Source of the DNA: an uncultured Clostridia bacterium
GTDB lineage: Bacteria > Bacillota > Clostridia > RUG12999
Direction: 5' to 3'
DNA length: 10,882 nucleotides
Assembly: GCA_949739095.1 (NCBI GenBank)
Contig: CATIYX010000264.1
Location: 1-10,882 of the forward strand
In this document: positions 7,311 to 10,882 of the stretch, in pieces
How the letters are laid out: the number at the start of each line of letters is the position of its first letter
Position numbering within the stretch: the stretch's first letter is position 1
Position numbers and translations under genes: made by a program
Notes under the pieces: generated by a model
Told to the model about the DNA's origin: nothing
The model's input: only the letters and a program-made list of their open reading frames with translations
The model's database searches: none

Positions 7311-7850
7311 ATGAAAGTGTGTATTGACGCAGGACATGGCGGCAAAGACAACGGCGCAGCGGGCACGACCGTGGCGGAAAAATGGATTGCGCTGGACGTG
7401 GCGCGGCGCGTGGCGGAAAAACTGCGCAACTCCGCGATTGAAGTAGTGCTTACCAGAGATGAGGACTATTTTGTGGAACTGGCAGAAAGAGCGAATATTT
7501 CCAACAACGCCGGTGCGGACATTTTTATTTCCATTCATTGCAACAGCGCGGACGAAAGTGCACGCGGGACAGAAGTATGGATTTATCCTGGCGAGAAAGA
7601 AGACCGCCGGCTGGCGGAGGATATTTTGCGGCGGCTGGTGGAACGTACGGGCTTTCGGGACCGCGGCGTGAAAGAGGAAAATTTTGCGGTGTTGCGCTTG
7701 ACCCGCTGTCCTGCTGCGCTGGTGGAATTGGGGTTCATCAGCAATCCGCAAGAAGAACAAATTATGAAAACCTTTGACTACCAAGACCAGGCGTCCACGG
7801 CGATTGTGGAAGGTATTAAAGCGTATGCGGGCATCAGCGAGCCGGTGTAG
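7311..7850 (+). CDS. Endolysin: N-acetylmuramoyl-L-alanine amidase (Amidase_3)
   Basis: The 179-residue protein is a complete Amidase_3 catalytic domain that cuts the bond between N-acetylmuramic acid and L-Ala of the stem peptide at the end of infection. Visible signatures are DAGHGGKDNGA with zinc ligand His9, Glu23 (zinc ligand), SIHCNS with zinc ligand His76, and VELGFISN with catalytic Glu139. ATG 7311 follows AAAGGAGG (7297-7304). There is no signal peptide, so it needs the holin encoded downstream. No cell-wall-binding domain lies inside the ORF. It ends at TAG 7848-7850, but the same frame continues for 51 codons with SLH-like sequence (next entry). The domain itself is full length and probably active. 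Confidence 0.92.
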   Translation: MKVCIDAGHGGKDNGAAGTTVAEKWIALDVARRVAEKLRNSAIEVVLTRDEDYFVELAERANISNNAGADIFISIHCNSADESARGTEVWIYPGEKEDRRLAEDILRRLVERTGFRDRGVKEENFAVLRLTRCPAALVELGFISNPQEEQIMKTFDYQDQASTAIVEGIKAYAGISEPV

Positions 7851-8006
7851 CCGCCTGTTATCGCGCAGCACTGGGCGAAGCAGTATTTGGATGCGTTGCA
7901 GGCAAAGGGACTGATTACAAATCCGGAAGAATGGGAAGATTTTGACAGTCCGGCGGACAAAGGACAGGTATTGGCGCTTTGCGCGAAATTGGCAGACCGT
8001 CTGTAA
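7851..8006 (+). pseudogene. Endolysin C-terminal SLH-like tail cut off by amber codon
   Basis: Directly after TAG 7848-7850, the endolysin frame stays open for 51 codons to TAA 8004-8006. It contains HWAKQYLDALQAKGLI, then NPEEWEDFD and GQVLALCAKLADRL. A Trp-Ala start, a helix ending in GLI and a second helix rich in Ala/Leu match the SLH-like or helical tails that follow many Bacillota amidases. With read-through the endolysin would be 231 residues. No start codon with a good binding site would allow it as a separate gene. I read it as a nonsense mutation, natural read-through or a sequencing error; the sequence alone cannot say which. Confidence 0.65.
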
Positions 8007-8029
8007 CGGGCGGCTGCCCGCCTTCGGGC
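8007..8029 (+). promoter_or_regulatory. Two mutually exclusive hairpins before the coiled-coil gene
   Basis: Three arms in a row, CGGGC (8007-8011), GCCCG (8016-8020) and CGGGC (8025-8029), allow two hairpins that share the middle arm, with loops GGCT and CCTT. No T tract follows. It starts right after the TAA of the endolysin frame and ends 15 bases before the binding site of the next gene. Confidence 0.4.
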
Positions 8030-8058
8030 GACAACGAATGACAGAAGGAGGAACAATT

Positions 8059-8562
8059 ATGGCATTTAATGCAGACAGAAAGTTTGACAGGTTACTGGAA
8101 CTGATGAACAAAATCGGGCGGACAACAGAATCGTTTGAGAGGCGGGCAGAGCAGCTGGAAAATAGCAGAATCAGCTATGACGCAAGCACGGACCCGGAAT
8201 ATCTGCGCGGCAAACGAAAACGACAGGAAGCTGCGGATTTACAGGTGGATGTGATACGCGGAAACGATTCAGAGAGTACGCGCGGATATGATAACTCCTG
8301 GAACAACACGCAAGTTAAAACGATTCAGGAGGGACAAGCGGACAATGAAGCGGAGATTCAAAAGCAAATGCGGCAGCAAAAAATTAGTGCATTTGAACAG
8401 GACAAGCAGCAACGGCTGCAACGGCTAAAAAACCGGTTTGCACAAGTGCGCTACCAGGAAATTTATGACCTTAACAAAGCCGCGGAGGATTATAATTTCA
8501 CAGTTGACAGCAACTACCGGCGGCAGCAGGAGCGCCTGAAAAGAAAGAACGTGCAAGCATAA
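8059..8562 (+). CDS. Coiled-coil phage protein in lysis cluster, unknown
   Basis: I chose ATG 8059 (167 residues) because AAGGAGG (8045-8051) precedes it; the longer frame from 7942 has no binding site. The protein is very hydrophilic and almost all helical. Residues about 1-40 (FDRLLELMNKIGRTTESFERRAEQLE) form one coiled-coil segment, 41-95 are charged and probably flexible, and 96-167 form a long Gln/Lys/Arg-rich coil (QKQMRQQKISAFEQDKQQRL). There is no signal peptide or membrane segment. It lies between endolysin and holin. Possible roles are a structural rod, an ejected internal protein or a lysis regulator; none is supported by a motif. Confidence 0.75.
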   Translation: MAFNADRKFDRLLELMNKIGRTTESFERRAEQLENSRISYDASTDPEYLRGKRKRQEAADLQVDVIRGNDSESTRGYDNSWNNTQVKTIQEGQADNEAEIQKQMRQQKISAFEQDKQQRLQRLKNRFAQVRYQEIYDLNKAAEDYNFTVDSNYRRQQERLKRKNVQA

Positions 8563-8639
8563 GAAGGACGCATCTGAGATGACATTTGATGTGCCCATGC
8601 TTATCTTGGTAAAACAATAGAAAAAGGGGAGGGATTACG

Positions 8640-9104
8640 ATGGAAACCGGAGCGGCAAAATCGCTGTTTGCAGTGGTATTAGGGGTGTTCGCTTATCTGC
8701 GCGGCGCGCTAAATGAACTATTGGTAGTGCTGGCAATGTTTATGTTGGCGGACTATGTCATTGGTGTGACGAGTGCGCTGCTGCTGGGGGCGTTTACCGT
8801 GCGCAAAGGCATTTCCGGAGCGGTAAAAAAAGCGTGTTACCTGCTGCTGGTGCTGATTGGTTTTTTGCTGGACTATGCCATTGGTTATATTGGCGCGCAT
8901 ACCGGCATTCAGATAGAAACCAGCGGCATGTTTGGCTATACGATTATGTGTTATTTGATTGGTACAGAAGGACTGTCTTGTTTGCGCGGGCTGGGACGCA
9001 TGGGACTGCGCGTACCGAAATTTTTCCTAAAAGGGTTTGGGTTGCTGCAAAGCGCGGCAGATCCGGAGGGGATGGCAGACGGACAGCAAGATGGCAAAGA
9101 ATAA
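8640..9104 (+). CDS. Phage holin, toxin-secretion/lysis holin family
   Basis: This 154-residue protein starts at ATG 8640 behind GGGGAGGG (8626-8633). Hydrophobic segments lie near residues 6-22, 25-50, 66-86 and 94-113, with the family-like stretches LADYVIGVTSALLLG and RKGISGAVKKACYLLLVLIG, as in holins of the TcdE/UtxA/Holin_4 type. The C-terminus is short, hydrophilic and acidic (ending DGQQDGKE). Holins make holes in the cytoplasmic membrane at a set time and let the amidase reach the wall. Its place downstream of the endolysin agrees. No spanin-like gene is visible. Confidence 0.9.
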   Translation: METGAAKSLFAVVLGVFAYLRGALNELLVVLAMFMLADYVIGVTSALLLGAFTVRKGISGAVKKACYLLLVLIGFLLDYAIGYIGAHTGIQIETSGMFGYTIMCYLIGTEGLSCLRGLGRMGLRVPKFFLKGFGLLQSAADPEGMADGQQDGKE

Positions 9105-9308
9105 TATTGTGATGGAATAAAAATGCAAAAAATGGGTATCCTTCAGGCATAAGGGAATTGCACGCCATAGAGTGTGCATCTTCCACTATGTTCATGATAA
9201 AACTCGCCGATTGGCGGGTGAAACAAAAGCGGCAGCGGGAGAGTGGAAGGACAAGCTGTCGGTTTCAAACAAAGGAATCTTGCGTGCAAAAAAGAAGGAG
9301 GAAATCCC
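9105..9308 (+). other. Gene-free gap between holin and superoxide reductase; possible prophage edge
   Basis: These 204 bases hold no convincing gene. A short hairpin TGCAC/GTGCA lies at 9159-9178. A better one, ACTCGCC (9202-9208) with GGCGGGT (9213-9219), is followed by a T-run only on the minus strand (TTTTAT). No plus-strand terminator with a T tract is present. As the late phage genes end here and host-like genes follow, an attachment site may lie in this gap, but no tRNA piece or recognisable core is visible. Confidence 0.4.
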
Positions 9309-9662
9309 ATGGAACAGATATTTTATAAAACAGAAAACGGCGTATTGCTATCTATTTGCGGTGGTACGGCAGATTTGGAGGAACTCACGGCGGGTACATC
9401 GGAAGGTGCAGCAGAAAAGCATTTGCCTGTTATTGAGGTGGATGGCAGTCGTGTGAGTGTGAAAGTGGGCAGCGTGTTTCATCCCATGACAGCAGAACAT
9501 AGTATTGACTGGATCTATTTGCAGACATGCTGTGGCGGATATTTGCGGCGGCTGAAAGCAGATCAGGAACCTGTCGCGGTGTTCACGCTTGCACCGGAGG
9601 AAACGCCCCAAGCGGCATATGCCTATTGTAACCTGCACGGTTTTTGGAAAACAGAATTATAG
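9309..9662 (+). CDS. Superoxide reductase (desulfoferrodoxin family, N-terminal iron site lost)
   Basis: Superoxide reductase reduces superoxide to hydrogen peroxide without making oxygen, protecting anaerobes. I chose ATG 9309 (117 residues) because AAGAAGGAGG (9292-9301) precedes it. The catalytic non-haem iron site is complete: EKHLPV (Glu36, Lys37, His38), HPMTAEH (His58, His64) and YCNLHG (Cys107, His110). The N-terminal desulforedoxin-like part (1-35) has only one Cys (17) instead of four, so the second iron site is absent, like class III enzymes such as that of Treponema. Oddly, LQTCCGG at 71-77 has a Cys pair. Electrons normally come from rubredoxin, not seen here. Either a host gene just outside the prophage or a phage-carried cargo gene. 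Confidence 0.9.
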   Translation: MEQIFYKTENGVLLSICGGTADLEELTAGTSEGAAEKHLPVIEVDGSRVSVKVGSVFHPMTAEHSIDWIYLQTCCGGYLRRLKADQEPVAVFTLAPEETPQAAYAYCNLHGFWKTEL

Positions 9663-9673
9663 AACAAAAAAGG

Positions 9674-9708
9674 CGAACACAAAAGTAGGGTACAGTGTTC
9701 GTCTTTTT
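9674..9708 (+). terminator. Bidirectional intrinsic terminator after superoxide reductase
   Basis: CGAACAC (9674-9680) pairs with GTGTTCG (9695-9701) over a 14-base loop. A run of five T (9704-9708) follows on the + strand and AAAAAAGG precedes it, giving TTTTTT on the minus strand. It lies 12 bases after the superoxide reductase stop and also faces the minus-strand transcript from the zinc-ribbon gene. Confidence 0.85.
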
Positions 9709-9711
9709 GAT

Positions 9712-9731
9712 AATCAAAAAATGGTTTGATT
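9712..9731. repeat. Small inverted repeat
   Basis: AATCAAA (9712-9718) and TTTGATT (9725-9731) form a 7-bp hairpin with loop AAATGG. It is AT-rich, lies between the terminator and the larger inverted-repeat element and may be part of the same convergent 3' region. Confidence 0.45.
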
Positions 9732-9739
9732 GATTCTCC

Positions 9740-9844
9740 AAAGTGCGCTATGGATAATGTATCAACGAGAATGTTCTCCGACTGCTGCTATAAGTAGCAG
9801 TCTCCCCCTTGATTTTTTCTCTGATACATTATCCTCCGCTCTTT
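9740..9844. repeat. Nested inverted-repeat element, candidate structured RNA or small mobile repeat
   Basis: GGATAATGTATCA (9752-9764) and TGATACATTATCC (9822-9834) are a perfect 13-bp inverted repeat. Outside, AAAG/CTTT (9740-9743, 9841-9844) and GCG/CGC (9745-9747, 9837-9839) extend the stem. Inside is a second hairpin, GACTGCTGC (9780-9788) with GTAGCAGTC (9794-9802), with one G-T pair and loop TATAA. A small GAGAA/TTCTC palindrome (9767-9778) adds a third arm. This could be a folded RNA in the 3' region of the zinc-ribbon transcript, or a miniature repeat element; no target-site duplication is visible. Confidence 0.6.
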
Positions 9845-9911
9845 GCCCCTGCGCCTCCTTTATTTTGTCCCAAAGGATATGCGCGTCTTGTAAGTCTATG
9901 GGACGATACAT
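9762..9911 (-). CDS. Possible 49-residue ORF over the inverted-repeat element
   Basis: On the minus strand an ORF runs from ATG (9911-9909) to TGA (9764-9762). It reads MYRPIDLQDAHILWDKIKEA near its start, then a Lys/Ser/Arg-rich part with SRGRLLLIAAVGEHSR at its end. The composition looks protein-like and the frame is open further upstream, but the start has no ribosome binding site, and its last half overlaps the inverted repeats. I think it more likely a by-product of a repeated intergenic element than a working gene. Confidence 0.25.
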   Translation of the reverse strand: MYRPIDLQDAHILWDKIKEAQGQRAEDNVSEKKSRGRLLLIAAVGEHSR

Positions 9912-9956
9912 AGATTGCTGCGTTGGTACTATATGGCGTGTAAATCTATAAAAAAA

Positions 9957-10634
9957 TCAACTGAAAATCAGAAACAATATAACAAGAATAGGGGTGGAGA
10001 GGACAGCAATCAGAGTAAAAAATATAACAGCCTTCAATATCCAAACTTCTGCGTCTTCGGTGCTGTCGAATGCGCTTCGCTCCACTACCGGTTCTGATTC
10101 AGGGAATACGCTGACATCTTTTCCGCAAGCGGAGCAATAGACTGTAGCCGGCGTTACTTTCCCACCACAGTGCGGACAAAAATGTAAATAGGGGACGTGT
10201 ATTTCTTCTGTGTTGCCACGTACATTCCGCACACGTATACATTCCGGACAATAGGCGGCATACGTCCATATCAGTTTTCCGCAGCGTATACATTTATGCG
10301 CCGGCGCGTCCTCCGGTGCCGTCTCCCGCCCCATGGATTGCATAATATTTTGACATTCCAGACAATAGGTGTCTCCGGGCGGCGTCAGATGTCCGCACAA
10401 TATGCAGGTATCAGGCGTATAAGAACCGTCAGGATTCGGCGGTTTGGTGAGCAGAAGCGCTTTGCAATAGGGGCAATGTATCTGTCCGAAGCTGACCGGT
10501 GCATCGCAGCGGGGACAGGTATAGGGAGCGGCGTTTTGCTGTTTCGCGGACGAGGCAGGGAGCTTCTTTCCGCAATAGACACAAAAATTTGCGCCAGGCG
10601 CAGCTGCACCGCCGCAATGCGGGCAAGTATTCAT
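9957..10634 (-). CDS. Five-zinc-ribbon protein with C-terminal membrane anchor
   Basis: The start is ATG 10634-10632 with AGGAGG (10648-10643) before it, giving 225 residues; a start 10 codons upstream has no site. The protein has five zinc ribbons, each exactly CxxC, ten residues, CxxC: Cys 4-21, 40-57, 77-94, 115-132 and 153-170. Together they have 20 cysteines and could hold five zinc ions. Residues about 188-225 form a strongly hydrophobic C-terminal anchor (ILKAVIFFTLIAVLS), so the ribbons likely face the cytoplasm. Function is unknown; double zinc-ribbon proteins of this kind often act as protein- or nucleic-acid-binding scaffolds. It is encoded opposite to the phage genes and is probably a host gene. 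Confidence 0.85.
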   Translation of the reverse strand: MNTCPHCGGAAAPGANFCVYCGKKLPASSAKQQNAAPYTCPRCDAPVSFGQIHCPYCKALLLTKPPNPDGSYTPDTCILCGHLTPPGDTYCLECQNIMQSMGRETAPEDAPAHKCIRCGKLIWTYAAYCPECIRVRNVRGNTEEIHVPYLHFCPHCGGKVTPATVYCSACGKDVSVFPESEPVVERSAFDSTEDAEVWILKAVIFFTLIAVLSTPILVILFLIFS

Positions 10635-10882
10635 GATATATTCCTCCTGTCTGTGCTGCTGCAAAAACGTTCCTGTTGGTTTTCACCTTGCGATTCTGTT
10701 TAGAATGCGGCGAATCTATGTTTGAACACACAGTCATGTTTCCCGCCGCGGCATTTGCCTGTTTCTTTTGGTGCAGGGCAAAAGCTGTATTTATGAACCG
10801 AATATGGAAAACGTTTCGTGCATTTGGTCAATGTAGTCTTGATATGCATATTTTTGACTGGTGGGATAGATAAATTCCAATA
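10635..10882. other. Region upstream of the zinc-ribbon gene, no supported gene
   Basis: These 248 bases must hold the promoter of the zinc-ribbon gene. The best minus-strand candidate, TTGACC (10833-10828) with CATATT, has a 19-base spacer and is weak. Two ORFs on opposite strands overlap here: 10676-10873 (+, TTG start, 65 residues) and 10849-10700 (-, 49 residues, Cys/Lys-rich). Neither has a ribosome binding site. Confidence 0.35.

Noticed and set aside
7848..7850. Phage-wide recoding of TAG as a sense codon
   Set aside because: The fibre, nozzle and superoxide reductase genes also end with TAG at positions that fit; reading through at 7035 would give a nonsense tail over the next gene.
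7942..8058. N-terminal extension of the coiled-coil gene
   Set aside because: It overlaps the endolysin tail frame and the GC-rich hairpins; ATG 8059 has a near-perfect binding site.
7254..8111. Long minus-strand ORF (285 codons)
   Set aside because: It is antisense to a well-supported amidase gene, lacks a binding site and has no recognisable domain; it is a by-product of the codon use of the real gene.
8579..8620. 13-codon ORF between coiled-coil gene and holin
   Set aside because: It is too short to judge, its binding site is weak and it resembles no known microprotein.
9202..9219. Terminator for the lysis operon
   Set aside because: The stem is acceptable, but the + strand is followed by GAAAC, not T; a T-run exists only on the minus strand.
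1..10882. tRNA genes, CRISPR arrays, transposases or known defence genes
   Set aside because: I looked for these on both strands and saw no cloverleaf with CCA-type end, no regular spaced repeats and no matching protein motifs.

Overview
This window looks like the structural and lysis end of a phage or prophage in an anaerobic Bacillota host (Clostridia or Negativicutes; the sequence does not decide). The evidence is strong AAGGAGG-type ribosome binding sites, tightly packed same-strand genes, some TTG and GTG starts, an N4-gp56-type capsid protein, a short-tail nozzle-like protein and, at the right, a superoxide reductase typical of anaerobes. There is no integrase, terminase or portal gene, so lytic phage versus prophage rests on the host-like genes at the right edge.

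Layout, all + strand to about 9.1 kb. First comes the end of a putative scaffolding gene (2-418), then the major capsid protein (506-1708) and a small basic head-associated protein (1730-2011). A strong structured terminator-like hairpin (2085-2158) follows. Next is a fibre cassette: a tail fibre/spike with a beta-helix domain (2180-3880), an XkdW-like protein (3892-4284), an XkdX-family microprotein (4277-4393) and a 32-residue stub with a YGNG-type motif (4437-4535). Then a putative head-tail adaptor (4594-5331), a tail nozzle/stabilisation protein (5350-7035) and a small unknown protein (7023-7262). The lysis region holds an Amidase_3 endolysin cut by an in-frame TAG ahead of a 51-codon SLH-like tail (7311-8006), a coiled-coil protein of unknown role (8059-8562) and a holin (8640-9104).

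After a 204-bp gene-free gap comes a desulfoferrodoxin-family superoxide reductase (9309-9662) and a bidirectional terminator (9674-9708). A nested inverted-repeat element with a possible 49-residue minus-strand ORF follows (9740-9911). A minus-strand protein with five zinc ribbons and a C-terminal membrane anchor (9957-10634) completes the window. The right part is probably host DNA, with a prophage edge most likely between 9105 and 9308.

The head and tail genes fit a podovirus-like particle (scaffold, capsid, adaptor, nozzle). The fibre-XkdW-XkdX block instead follows the order seen in PBSX-like long-tailed phages and seems to be a module inserted between head and connector genes. The points most worth following up are the amber-interrupted endolysin, the superoxide reductase with no clear terminator between it and the lysis genes, the structured terminator before the fibre cassette and the nested inverted-repeat element. 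I saw no convincing wholly new defence or mobile system.
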